Source: Streptomyces sp. DvalAA-43
Lineage (GTDB): Bacteria > Actinomycetota > Actinomycetes > Streptomycetales > Streptomycetaceae
Assembly: GCF_900091725.1 (NCBI RefSeq)
Contig: NZ_FMBW01000071.1
Span: forward strand, 124,001-188,000
Length of the DNA stretch: 64,000 bases
Direction of reading: 5' to 3'
The notes under the pieces were generated by a model. The model was not told where the DNA came from. It saw only the letters and a list, made by a program, of their open reading frames with translations, and did no database searches. Below, piece after piece: positions 36,165 through 44,394 of this stretch. The position numbers and the translations under genes are program-made. Each line of letters opens with the position of its first letter. Within the stretch, counting starts at the first letter, position 1.

Positions 36165-37285
36165 CGGTCCCCGATTCCAGCGCATTCGGCCCCGTAGGCC
36201 CCGTAGGCCCGGAAGACCCCGCAGGCCCGGAAGGCCGGGCGGATCCTGCGGGCAGGGACGGCCGGACAGGCTCGGGCGACCGGGCGGGACGGACGGAACG
36301 GACGGGGTCGCACGACTCGGCCGCTCCGGGCCCGACGTTCCCGGACGGCTCGACCACCCCGGCCGGCTCCGGCGGGCCCGTGCGGATCGAGGGGCCGTGG
36401 ACCCACCGGGACGTGGCGGCCAACGGCGCCCGCTTCCATATCGCCGAGCTCGGCGAGGGGCCGCTGGTGCTGCTGCTGCACGGCTTCCCGCAGTTCTGGT
36501 GGACCTGGCGCCATCAGCTCACCGCGCTGGCCGACGCCGGTTTCCGGGCCGTCGCGATGGATCTGCGCGGGGTCGGCGGCAGCGACCGTACGCCCCGGGG
36601 TTACGACCCCGCCAACCTGGCGCTCGACATCACCGGCGTGATCCGCTCGCTGGGCGAACCGGACGCGGCGCTGGTCGGCCACGACCTGGGCGGCTACCTC
36701 GCCTGGACGGCCGCGGTGATGCGACCGAAGCTGGTGCGCCGGCTCGTGGTCTCCTCGATGCCGCACCCGCGCCGCTGGCGCTCCTCGATGCTCTCCGACT
36801 TCGCACAGTCCCGGGCCGGCTCGTACGTCTGGGGCTTCCAGCGCCCGTGGGTGCCGGAGCGTCAGCTCGTCGCGGACGACGCCGCGTTGGTCGGCCGACT
36901 GATCCGCGAATGGGCCGGACCCCGGACCCCGGACTTCCCCGACGACGCGACGGTGGACGTCTACCGGCGCGCGATGTGCATCCCCTCGACGGCGCACTGC
37001 TCGATCGAGCCGTACCGCTGGATGGTGCGCTCCCTCGCCCGCCCGGACGGAATCCAGTTCAACCGGCGGATGAAACTGCCGGTGCGGGTACCGACGCTGC
37101 ATCTGCACGGTTCACTCGATCCAGCGATCCGTACGCGCAGCGCGGCCGGGTCCGGCGAGTACGTCGAAGCGCCGTACCGCTGGCGACTTTTCGACGGTCT
37201 GGGGCACTTCCCCCACGAGGAGGATCCGGCCGGCTTCTCGGCCGAACTCATCAGTTGGCTCAAGGATCCCGAGCCCGACCGGTAG
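36161..37285 (+). CDS. Alpha/beta hydrolase (epoxide-hydrolase-like)
   Basis: 374 aa. The oxyanion motif is LLLHGFPQFWWTWRHQL, the nucleophile is the Asp in VGHDLGGYLAW, and the late catalytic His is in DGLGHFPHEE. An Asp nucleophile points to epoxide hydrolase or haloalkane dehalogenase-type chemistry rather than an esterase. The first 70 residues are collagen-like (FGPVGPVGPEDPAGPEG), low complexity, and may be variable or dispensable. The ATG at 36161 overlaps the upstream stop. An internal start near VRIEGPW is possible. Confidence 0.85.
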   Translation: MTVPDSSAFGPVGPVGPEDPAGPEGRADPAGRDGRTGSGDRAGRTERTGSHDSAAPGPTFPDGSTTPAGSGGPVRIEGPWTHRDVAANGARFHIAELGEGPLVLLLHGFPQFWWTWRHQLTALADAGFRAVAMDLRGVGGSDRTPRGYDPANLALDITGVIRSLGEPDAALVGHDLGGYLAWTAAVMRPKLVRRLVVSSMPHPRRWRSSMLSDFAQSRAGSYVWGFQRPWVPERQLVADDAALVGRLIREWAGPRTPDFPDDATVDVYRRAMCIPSTAHCSIEPYRWMVRSLARPDGIQFNRRMKLPVRVPTLHLHGSLDPAIRTRSAAGSGEYVEAPYRWRLFDGLGHFPHEEDPAGFSAELISWLKDPEPDR

Positions 37286-37602
37286 GGGTAAGGGCACAGT
37301 TGTCCGACGAACAGCCAATTGCCCGGCGCATAGGCCAATTGGCTGACGGATGGGCGATTACCGACCATGAGGCACGGGCAGACGTCCCGGTATGGGCTGG
37401 ACGCACGACTTCGGTGACACAGCACGAAACGGACGCTCGACCGCCACGGCGGGTCTGAGCACTCATGAGGGGGACGGCCCCCAGGGCCGGGTGCACGATA
37501 TGCGTGTTCTGCATGATCCCCGGCTCGGGATTCCGCGCATTCTGCGCCGTCGGGCCCGCTGGGTCTCGGCGCGGCTGCGCCATCCGCGCGGATGATCTCC
37601 AT

Positions 37603-37638
37603 CCCGCCCGGCCGGTGAAGGCTCACCGGCCGGGCGGG
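37603..37638. terminator. Terminator between hydrolase and marP
   Basis: Perfect 16-bp stem (37603-37618 / 37623-37638) with an AGGC loop. It lies about 65 bp past the marP stop on the minus strand and can also stop plus-strand readthrough. Confidence 0.75.
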
Positions 37639-37701
37639 ACTTCACCTCGACTCTCCCCGCCCCGGCGGGCCGTGCCCGGCTCCTGCCGGACAGGGCCTCG
37701 G

Positions 37702-38907
37702 TCAGAGCGCGCAGGCCTGGCTGTCGACCTGCTGGTTGGCGGAGAGACCGTGCTCGATGTCCTGGCGGATCTCGTCGGCCGTCAGCGCGTAGCCCGTGGC
37801 GGGGTCGTCGAGCGACTTGGCGAAGACGACGCCGTACACCTCTCCGCCGGGGGTCAGCAGCGGTCCGCCGGAGTTGCCCTGACGGACCATCGCGTAGAGC
37901 GAGTAGACATCGCGGCGGACGGTGCCCCGGTGGTAGATGTCCGGGCCCTTGGCGTTGATACGGCCCCGGACGCGCGCGGCGCGTACGTCGTACGAGCCGT
38001 TCTCCGGGAAGCCCGCGACGATGGCGCCGTTCCCCGTCCGGGCGTCGTGGTCGGGGCCGGCGAACTTCAGCGGCTTCGCGTCGAGGTCCGGCACGTCGAG
38101 CACGGCGATGTCGCGGCGCCAGTCGTACAGGACGACCTTCGCGTCGTACAGCCGGCCCTGGCCGCCGATCTGGACGGTCGGCTCGTCGACGCCGCCGACG
38201 ACATGCGCGTTGGTCATCACCCGGCGGTCGGAGAAGACGAATCCGGTGCCTTCGAGAACCTTGCCGCAGCTCGGGGCCGTACCGACCACCTTGACGATGG
38301 ACTGCCTGGCGCGGGCCGCGACGGGGCTGCCCACCAGCGCCGGGTCCGGTGCCTGGACCTCGGTGATCGGCTCGTTGGCGAACGGGCTGAAGACCTGCGG
38401 GAAGCCGTTCTGCGCGAGGACCGAGGAGAAGTCCGTGAACCAGGTGGAGGCCTGCGCGGGCATCACCCGGGAGATGCCGAGCAGGACCGAGGAACTGCGG
38501 ACCTCCTTGCCCAGCGTCGGCAGCGAGGTGCCGGCCAGCGCGGAGCCGATCAGCCAGGCCACGAGCAGCATCGCGACGACATTGACCAGGGAGCCGCCGG
38601 TGGCGTCGAGGGCGCGCGCGGGCGACCACGTGATGTACCGGCGGAGCTTGTTGCCGAGGTGGGTGGTGAATGCCTGGCCCACCGAGGCGCAGACGATCAC
38701 GATGACGACGGCGACGACAGCGGCCGTCGAGGAGACCTCGGAGCCGTTCGTCAGCTGGTCCCACAGGACCGGCAGCAGATAGACGGCAATGAGGCCGCCG
38801 CCCAGGAACCCGATCACCGACAGGATGCCGACGACGAACCCCTGTCGGTAGCCGATGACCGCGAACCACACGGCGCCGGCCAGCAGCAGGATGTCCAGCA
38901 CGTTCAC
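37702..38907 (-). CDS. marP: Membrane-anchored serine protease MarP
   Basis: 401 aa. Four N-terminal helices form a CvpA/colicin V-like domain (about residues 1-150). A periplasmic trypsin-like protease follows with catalytic His in TNAHVVGG, Asp in RRDIAVL and Ser in RQGNSGGPLL. The M. tuberculosis homologue (Rv3671c) is needed for acid resistance. GTG start at 38907. Last gene of the nth-NUDIX-marP unit, 87 bp after the NUDIX gene. Cysteines near CGKVLEGTG and at the C-terminus may form a regulatory disulfide. Confidence 0.94.
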   Translation of the reverse strand: MNVLDILLLAGAVWFAVIGYRQGFVVGILSVIGFLGGGLIAVYLLPVLWDQLTNGSEVSSTAAVVAVVIVIVCASVGQAFTTHLGNKLRRYITWSPARALDATGGSLVNVVAMLLVAWLIGSALAGTSLPTLGKEVRSSSVLLGISRVMPAQASTWFTDFSSVLAQNGFPQVFSPFANEPITEVQAPDPALVGSPVAARARQSIVKVVGTAPSCGKVLEGTGFVFSDRRVMTNAHVVGGVDEPTVQIGGQGRLYDAKVVLYDWRRDIAVLDVPDLDAKPLKFAGPDHDARTGNGAIVAGFPENGSYDVRAARVRGRINAKGPDIYHRGTVRRDVYSLYAMVRQGNSGGPLLTPGGEVYGVVFAKSLDDPATGYALTADEIRQDIEHGLSANQQVDSQACAL

Positions 38908-38994
38908 CGTCTATAGCCTCGCAGATTCGTCGCCGGGCCCGTTCCCAGGCTGGGTCCGGGCGGGGCCGGACAGCGCAGCACGGAAGTCAGCCTG

Positions 38995-39783
38995 TCATGC
39001 GCGCCAGTCCAGCGGCACCTGCTTGGCCGCGTCCCAGGGGCGCTCCCAGCCCGCGAAGTGCAGAATGCGGTCGATCACTCCGGCCGTGAAACCCCACACC
39101 AGGGCGGATTCGACCAGAAATGCCGGGCCTCGGTGGCCACTCGGATGGACCGTGGTCGCGCGGTTGGCCGGATCCGTGAGATCCGCCACGGGAACGGTGA
39201 AGACCCGGGCCGTCTCACCCGGATCGACGACACCGACCGGACTGGGCGAGCGCCACCAGCCGAGGACCGGCGTCACGACGAAGCCGCTCACGGGGATGTA
39301 GAGCCGGGGCAGCACGCCGAAGATCTGGACGCCGTGCGGATCGAGGCCGGTCTCTTCCCTGGCCTCCCGCAGGGCCGCCCTGAGCGGCCCCGTCGTCGCC
39401 TGGTCGCCGTCCTCCGGGTCGAGGGAGCCGCCGGGGAAGGACGGCTGACCGGCATGGGAACGCAGGCTGCCGGACCGCTCCATGAGAAGCAGTTCGGGAC
39501 CGCGCTCGCCCTCGCCGAAGAGTACGAGTACGGCGGACTGCCGCCCGGCGCCGCTCTCCGGTGGCAGGAAGCGGCTGAGCTGGTCGGGCTCGACCGTCCG
39601 CGCGGCGTGGGCCACGGGGTCGAGCCAGGAGGGCAGCCCCTCGGTCGTGACGGCGATCGCGGCGTCCTCACCGGCGCCTGCGGCGGCCGCCGCGACCGCC
39701 GCCGCGGGGCTGACCGCTGCCGGGTTTCCCGCCCTGGGCGCGGCTTCCGCTCCCGCTTCCGTGCTCTGTTCGTGCGTCTTCAT
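38995..39783 (-). CDS. NUDIX hydrolase (CoA pyrophosphatase-like)
   Basis: 262 aa. The NUDIX box is spread over PSFPGGSLDPEDGD and AALREAREETGLD; the SHAGQPSFPGG stretch is typical of CoA pyrophosphatase (NudL). An N-terminal extension of about 60 residues is rich in Ala. ATG 39783 has GAGGGG 7 nt upstream; an earlier ATG at 39816 lacks one. It lies between nth and marP, as in mycobacteria, so it probably belongs to that operon. Confidence 0.88.
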   Translation of the reverse strand: MKTHEQSTEAGAEAAPRAGNPAAVSPAAAVAAAAAGAGEDAAIAVTTEGLPSWLDPVAHAARTVEPDQLSRFLPPESGAGRQSAVLVLFGEGERGPELLLMERSGSLRSHAGQPSFPGGSLDPEDGDQATTGPLRAALREAREETGLDPHGVQIFGVLPRLYIPVSGFVVTPVLGWWRSPSPVGVVDPGETARVFTVPVADLTDPANRATTVHPSGHRGPAFLVESALVWGFTAGVIDRILHFAGWERPWDAAKQVPLDWRA

Positions 39784-39876
39784 AGGCACCCCTCGTCTCA
39801 CAACGCCTGTGGTCACACATTTCGTTCCGCCGTCCCGGAGCCGGCGGAGTGCGGCGGCCCCGAGCGGTGCCCTGTC

Positions 39877-40860
39877 TCAGCCGGCCCCGAGCGGCGGTGC
39901 GGGCATGCCGGGGTAGTCCGCGGGCGGGCTCAGCCGCTGCCCCGGCCTGCCGCCCATCTCGTACTTCAGCAGCTTCCTGGCCTTCTCCGGGTCCGTCTCG
40001 CCCTCGCCGTACGCCGGGCAGAGCGGGGCGATCGGGCAGGCGCCGCAGGCGGGCTTGCGGGCATGGCAGATGCGGCGGCCGTGGAAGACGACCCGGTGCG
40101 AGAGCATCGTCCACTCGCTCTTGGGGAAGATCGTGGCGATCTCGGCCTCGACCTTCTCCGGGTCCTCCTGCTCCGTCCACTTCCAGCGGCGGACCAGACG
40201 GCCGAAATGGGTGTCGACGGTGATCCCCGGGACGCCGAAGGCATTGCCCAGCACGACATTGGCCGTCTTGCGGCCGACCCCCGGAAGCGTGACGAGATCG
40301 TCGAGCCGACCCGGTACCTCACCGCCGAACCTGTCCCGCAGCGCCACGGAGAGGCCTATCAGCGACTTGGTCTTGGCCCGGAAGAACCCGGTCGGCCTGA
40401 TGAGCTCCTCCATCTCCTCCGGGACGGCCGCGGCCATGTCCTCGGGGGTGGGGTAGGCGGCGAAGAGCGCGGGGGTGGTCTGGTTGACCCTCAGATCGGT
40501 GGTCTGCGCGGAGAGGACCGTGGCGACCAGGAGCTCGAAGGGGTTCCTGAAGTCCAGCTCGGGGTGGGCGTACGGGTAGAGCTCGGCGAGCTCGCGGTTG
40601 ATCCTGCGGGCGCGGCGCACCATCGCCAGCCGCGATTCCGGCTTCCACACCGCGCCAGGACGCGCCGTTCCCGTTCCCGCTCCCGACGTCGTCGCCGACG
40701 CCGCGGGCTTCGCCTTCGCGGGGCGTTTCACCGACTCCCCCGCAGGACGTTTTGTCGCTTTTTTCGGGCGAATCGCACCCTGTTCGCCCACAGCGGAATC
40801 ACGGCCTTCCGACACCCCATCAGCCCCCTTGGCCTGCGCTCTCACCGGCGATTTGGACAC
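39877..40860 (-). CDS. nth: Endonuclease III
   Basis: Base-excision-repair glycosylase and AP lyase for oxidised pyrimidines, 327 aa. The helix-hairpin-helix LPGVGRKTANVVLGNAFG contains the catalytic Lys, and the catalytic Asp is in VDTHFGRLV. The 4Fe-4S cluster pattern is CHARKPACGACPIAPLC. The first 75 residues are a Lys/Ala/Pro-rich extension that is not part of the fold. GTG 40860 has no Shine-Dalgarno and directly follows a RecA-NDp promoter (TAGGCT ends 6 nt before), so the mRNA should be leaderless and damage-induced. Confidence 0.95.
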   Translation of the reverse strand: MSKSPVRAQAKGADGVSEGRDSAVGEQGAIRPKKATKRPAGESVKRPAKAKPAASATTSGAGTGTARPGAVWKPESRLAMVRRARRINRELAELYPYAHPELDFRNPFELLVATVLSAQTTDLRVNQTTPALFAAYPTPEDMAAAVPEEMEELIRPTGFFRAKTKSLIGLSVALRDRFGGEVPGRLDDLVTLPGVGRKTANVVLGNAFGVPGITVDTHFGRLVRRWKWTEQEDPEKVEAEIATIFPKSEWTMLSHRVVFHGRRICHARKPACGACPIAPLCPAYGEGETDPEKARKLLKYEMGGRPGQRLSPPADYPGMPAPPLGAG

Positions 40861-40866
40861 CCGGCC

Positions 40867-40889
40867 AGCCTAGGGCCACGCACTGACAT
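40867..40889 (-). promoter_or_regulatory. RecA-NDp (DNA-damage) promoter of nth
   Basis: On the minus strand, ATGTCAGTG (40889-40881), 8 nt, then TAGGCT (40872-40867). It matches TTGTCRGTG-N8-TANNNT with one mismatch in the upstream part and a perfect -10. Confidence 0.78.
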
Positions 40890-40967
40890 CTGCCCCTGTC
40901 ACCGTGCATCAGCCCCCAATCGGCCCCCTGCCGCACGGTTCGGCACGCCCGTGCGTCAAACTGGTTT

Positions 40968-40981
40968 GTGATTGATCGCAC
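40968..40981. promoter_or_regulatory. Crp-like site upstream of crp
   Basis: GTG-N6-CGCAC at 40968-40981, one mismatch from the Streptomyces Crp motif GTG-N6-GNCAC, 64 bp before the crp start. Possible autoregulation. Confidence 0.4.
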
Positions 40982-41044
40982 TGTTTTACCGTCCGGCATG
41001 ATGGGGACCACGGTTCCCTGAACAGGCCGACAAGGAGAAATCTC

Positions 41045-41719
41045 GTGGACGACGTTCTGCGGCGCGCCCCGCTTTTCGCGGCGCTCGATGATGAGCAGGC
41101 CGCGGAGCTCCGCGCCTCGATGAGTGAGGTGACCCTCGCACGCGGCGACGCGCTCTTCCACGAGGGCGACCCGGGCGACCGCCTCTACGTGGTCACCGAG
41201 GGCAAGGTGAAGCTCCACCGCACCTCCCCCGACGGACGCGAGAACATGCTGGCGGTCCTCGGCCCCGGCGAGCTGATCGGTGAGCTGTCGCTCTTCGACC
41301 CGGGCCCCCGCACCGCCACCGCGACCGCGCTGACCGAGGTCAAGCTCCTCGGCCTCGGTCACGGCGACCTCCAGCCCTGGCTGAACGCCCGCCCCGAGGT
41401 GGCCACGGCCCTGCTGCGCGCCGTCGCCCGCCGCCTGCGCAAGACCAACGACCAGATGTCCGACCTGGTCTTCTCCGACGTACCGGGCCGCGTCGCCCGC
41501 GCCCTCCTCGACCTGTCGCGCCGCTTCGGCGTCCAGTCGGAGGAAGGCATCCACGTCGTCCACGACCTGACCCAGGAAGAGCTGGCCCAGCTGGTCGGCG
41601 CCTCCCGCGAGACGGTCAACAAGGCACTCGCCGACTTCGCCGGACGCGGCTGGCTGCGCCTGGAGGCGCGCGCCGTGATCCTGCTGGACGTGGAGCGCCT
41701 CGCGAAGCGGTCCCGCTAG
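41045..41719 (+). CDS. crp: cAMP receptor protein family regulator
   Basis: 224 aa. The N-terminal cyclic-nucleotide-binding beta-barrel has LFHEGDPGDRLYVVTEGKVKLHR and the phosphate-binding cassette PGELIGELSLFDPGPRTATATA. The C-terminal winged helix has the recognition helix in TQEELAQLVGASRETVNKAL. In S. coelicolor, Crp affects germination and antibiotic synthesis. GTG start with AAGGAG 8 nt upstream. Divergent from nth and flanked downstream by a strong bidirectional terminator. Confidence 0.96.
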   Translation: MDDVLRRAPLFAALDDEQAAELRASMSEVTLARGDALFHEGDPGDRLYVVTEGKVKLHRTSPDGRENMLAVLGPGELIGELSLFDPGPRTATATALTEVKLLGLGHGDLQPWLNARPEVATALLRAVARRLRKTNDQMSDLVFSDVPGRVARALLDLSRRFGVQSEEGIHVVHDLTQEELAQLVGASRETVNKALADFAGRGWLRLEARAVILLDVERLAKRSR

Positions 41720-41737
41720 CCGGACCGTCCGCTCACG

Positions 41738-41777
41738 CACGTGGAAGGCCCCGCCGGGCGGCGGGGCCTTCCACGTG
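41738..41777. terminator. Bidirectional terminator between crp and the MBL gene
   Basis: Perfect 18-bp stem (41738-41755 / 41760-41777) with a GGGC loop between two convergent genes. Confidence 0.88.
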
Positions 41778-41837
41778 TACGGGGACCGCGTACCGGCCCC
41801 GTACGACCGCGTCCCGCGCGCCGCGCTCCCGCGCGCG

Positions 41838-42668
41838 TCAGATCAGCCCGTGCTCGCCCAGGTACTCCAGCTGGGCCAGCACCGAGAGTTCCGCCGCGGG
41901 CCACAGGGACCGGTCCACATCCGCGTACACCTGCGCCACCACCTCCGACGCCGTGCGGTGCCCGGCCTCGACCGCCGTCTCCACCTGGGCCAGCCGGTGG
42001 GCGCGGTGCGCGAGGTAGAACTCGACCGCGCCCTGCGCGTCGTCCAGCACCGGCCCGTGCCCCGGCAGCACCGTGTGCACGCCGTCGTCGACGGTCAGCG
42101 AGCGCAGCCTCCGCAGCGAGTCGAGGTAGTCGCCGAGCCGCCCGTCCGGATGTGCCACGACCGTGGTGCCGCGCCCGAGGATCGTGTCCCCCGTCAGCAC
42201 CGCCCGGTCGGCGGGCAGATGGAAGGAGAGCGAGTCCGCGGTGTGCCCGGGGGTCGGCACGACCCGCAGCTCCAGGCCACCGGTGGTGACCACATCGCCC
42301 GCGGTCAGCCCCTCGTCGCCCAGCCGCAGCGCCGGGTCCAGGGCGCGCACCTTCGTACGGGTCAGCTCGGCGAACCGTGCCGCGCCCTCCGCGTGGTCGG
42401 GGTGCCCGTGGGTGAGGAGGGTGAGCGCGATCCGGCGGCCGGCCCGCTCGGCGGTGTCGATGACGGCCCGCAGGTGGGTGTCGTCCAGCGGGCCCGGGTC
42501 GATGACGACGGCGAGATCGGAATCGGGCTCCGCGACGATCCAGGTGTTGGTGCCGTCCAGCGTCATCGGCGAGGCGTTGGGCGCGAGGACGTTGACGGCA
42601 CGGCTGGTGGCGGGGCCTGACAGGACCCCGCCGCGCGGCTGCCCCGGAAGGGCCGCGGCCTCGCTCAT
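41838..42668 (-). CDS. MBL-fold metallo-hydrolase
   Basis: 276 aa. The metal motif HxHxDH is LLTHGHPDHAEG; further ligands lie in PTPGHTADS, LTGDTILG and LPGHGP. The LACTB2-like C-terminal helical region (AHRLAQVETAVEAGHRTASEVV) suggests a nuclease or thioesterase rather than antibiotic resistance. Its start overlaps the end of the NUDIX gene by 4 bp (ATGA), so the two are cotranscribed. The same pair lies near crp in mycobacteria. Confidence 0.88.
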   Translation of the reverse strand: MSEAAALPGQPRGGVLSGPATSRAVNVLAPNASPMTLDGTNTWIVAEPDSDLAVVIDPGPLDDTHLRAVIDTAERAGRRIALTLLTHGHPDHAEGAARFAELTRTKVRALDPALRLGDEGLTAGDVVTTGGLELRVVPTPGHTADSLSFHLPADRAVLTGDTILGRGTTVVAHPDGRLGDYLDSLRRLRSLTVDDGVHTVLPGHGPVLDDAQGAVEFYLAHRAHRLAQVETAVEAGHRTASEVVAQVYADVDRSLWPAAELSVLAQLEYLGEHGLI

Positions 42669-43558
42669 CCGGCCCCACCCCCCGCGCCGCCGCTCGGGAT
42701 GTGCTTGGTGAACTCATCGTGTCCCGGCCAGCTCAGCACCAACGCGTCACCCTCCAGCCGCGCCTGTGCCAGTACGGGGGCGAGGTCCTGGGACTCCGCC
42801 GCCTTCAGGGCCTCGGCGGCCGTCCCGTACGGCCTCAGCGCCCGCAGGGTGGACACGGTCGGCGGCATCATCAGCAGCTCGCCCCGGTCGTACCCGTCGG
42901 CCGCCTCGCCCGGCTCGATCCACACCGTGCGGTCGGCCTCCGTGGAGGCGTTGCGGGTGCGCTGGCCCTCGGGGAGCGCGGCGACGAAGAACCAGGTGTC
43001 GTAGCGGCGGGGCTCGAACTCGGGAGTGATCCAGCGTGCCCAGGCGCCCAGCAGGTCCGAGCGCAGCACCAGACCGCGCCGGTCCAGGAACGCGGCGAAG
43101 GACAGTTCCCGGGCGACCAGCGCCGCCCGGTCGGCCTCCCAGTCGGCCCCCGTGGTGTCGCCGACCACGGTGTCCGCGCCCGGACCGGCGAGGAGGACGC
43201 CCGCCTCCTCGTAGGTCTCACGGACCGCCGCGCAGACGATGGCCTGGGCCTCGGCCGGGGTCCCGACACCCAGCCGCTCGGCCCAGATCTCCAGCGCGGG
43301 TCCGGCCCAGCCGACGAGCCGGTCGTCGTCGCGCGGGTCGACCCCGCCACCCGGATAGGCGTACGCCCCTCCGGCAAAGGCCATGGAGGTGCGGCGGCGC
43401 AGCATGTGGACGGTGGGACCGCCCTCGGTGTCAGTGGCGGAGTCCCGGAGCAGCATCACGGTGGCGGCCCGCTTCGGGGTCGCGGCCGTCAGCTCACCTG
43501 CGGCGAGTGCCCGGATCCGGTCGGGCCATTCCGGTGGGTACCACTGACCATTGGACAT
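42665..43558 (-). CDS. NUDIX hydrolase (NUDT19-like)
   Basis: 297 aa. The NUDIX box is split: GGAYAYPGGGVDPRD is followed some 35 residues later by AAVRETYEEAGVLL, as in NUDT19-type CoA hydrolases. The catalytic REXXEE core is complete. The substrate is not determinable from sequence alone. First gene of a two-gene unit with the MBL hydrolase. Confidence 0.85.
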   Translation of the reverse strand: MSNGQWYPPEWPDRIRALAAGELTAATPKRAATVMLLRDSATDTEGGPTVHMLRRRTSMAFAGGAYAYPGGGVDPRDDDRLVGWAGPALEIWAERLGVGTPAEAQAIVCAAVRETYEEAGVLLAGPGADTVVGDTTGADWEADRAALVARELSFAAFLDRRGLVLRSDLLGAWARWITPEFEPRRYDTWFFVAALPEGQRTRNASTEADRTVWIEPGEAADGYDRGELLMMPPTVSTLRALRPYGTAAEALKAAESQDLAPVLAQARLEGDALVLSWPGHDEFTKHIPSGGAGGGAG

Positions 43559-43629
43559 GGCCGGAGGCTATCCGGAACCGCGCCGATGTTCGAGAGGTGC
43601 GGGGATCCGTACATGCCCCGTACACAGAT

Positions 43630-43662
43630 GATCCCGCCCGGTCGTCAGGACCGGACGGGATC
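43630..43662 (-). terminator. Terminator of the DUF4177-RidA unit
   Basis: 14-bp stem with one mismatch (43630-43643 / 43649-43662, 5-nt loop), 20 bp past the RidA stop on the minus strand. Confidence 0.7.
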
Positions 43663-43682
43663 GGAGAACGTGGTGAGAAGGC

Positions 43683-44153
43683 TCAGGCCCCGACCAGCTC
43701 GACCTGGACCTCGACCTCGACCGGTGCGTCCAGCGGCAGCACCGCGACGCCCACCGCGCTGCGCGCGTGCACGCCCTTGTCGCCGAGCACCGCGCCCAGC
43801 AGCTCGCTGGCGCCGTTGATCACGGCGGGCTGCCCGGTGAAGTCGGACGCCGAGGCGACGAAGCCCACGACCTTCACCACGCGCGCGATCCGGTCCAGGT
43901 CGCCCGCGACGGACTTCACGGCGGCCAGCGCGTTGAGCGCGCAGGTCTTCGCCAGCTCCTTGGCCTCGTCGGGCGTGACCTCCGCACCGACCTTGCCGGT
44001 GACCGCGAGCTTGCCGTCCACCATCGGCAGCTGGCCGGAGGTGTACACGTACACCCCCGACCGCACGGCCGGCTGGTACGAGGCCAGCGGCGGCACGACG
44101 TCCGGCAGCGTCAGCCCGAGCTCGGCGAGCTTCGCCTCGACGGCGCCCGCCAC
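43683..44153 (-). CDS. RidA-family protein (reactive imine deaminase)
   Basis: 156 aa. The YjgF/RidA pattern is present: SGVYVYTSGQLPMVDGKL, then NALAAVKSVAGDLDRIARVVKVVGFVAS and a C-terminal PLDAPVEVEVQVELV. The family hydrolyses 2-aminoacrylate-type imines. The C-terminal Arg-containing motif is modified, so activity is not certain. GTG 44153 overlaps the TAG stop of the DUF4177 gene by one base; GGAGAAGG in that gene serves as ribosome site. Confidence 0.87.
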   Translation of the reverse strand: MAGAVEAKLAELGLTLPDVVPPLASYQPAVRSGVYVYTSGQLPMVDGKLAVTGKVGAEVTPDEAKELAKTCALNALAAVKSVAGDLDRIARVVKVVGFVASASDFTGQPAVINGASELLGAVLGDKGVHARSAVGVAVLPLDAPVEVEVQVELVGA

Positions 44154-44311
44154 TACGCCTTCTCCCGCTTCAGGTAGGCCACGAGCTGCTCGGGGTTGTT
44201 CGGGCCGGGAACGACCTGGACCAGCTCCCAGCCGTCCTCGCCCCAGGTGTCCAGAATCTGCTTGGTCGCGTGCACGAGAAGGGGCACGGTCGCGTATTCC
44301 CACTTGGTCAT
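44153..44311 (-). CDS. DUF4177 small protein
   Basis: 52 aa, beginning MTKWEYATVPLLVHATKQIL and containing DTWGEDGWELVQVV, the DUF4177 signature. It is a small soluble protein of unknown function, found beside RidA and crp in other actinobacteria. The next gene starts at its stop codon, so the pair is coupled. Confidence 0.85.
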   Translation of the reverse strand: MTKWEYATVPLLVHATKQILDTWGEDGWELVQVVPGPNNPEQLVAYLKREKA

Positions 44312-44381
44312 GGGCCCGACTGTAACGCCTGCGTAATCCCTGGCACGCGCAGCCTCGTGCGTAGCCTGCGGTGTGACTGGT

Positions 44382-44387
44382 TAGGCT
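44382..44387 (+). promoter_or_regulatory. -10 box of the first ArsA-type gene
   Basis: TAGGCT ends 7 nt before the GTG start at 44395 and there is no Shine-Dalgarno, which suggests a leaderless transcript for the two-ATPase operon. Confidence 0.45.
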
Positions 44388-44394
44388 CGAATAC

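Noticed and set aside
41838..42668. Beta-lactamase resistance gene
   Set aside because: The HxHxDH fold is present but the C-terminal region and the NUDIX operon resemble housekeeping LACTB2-like hydrolases.
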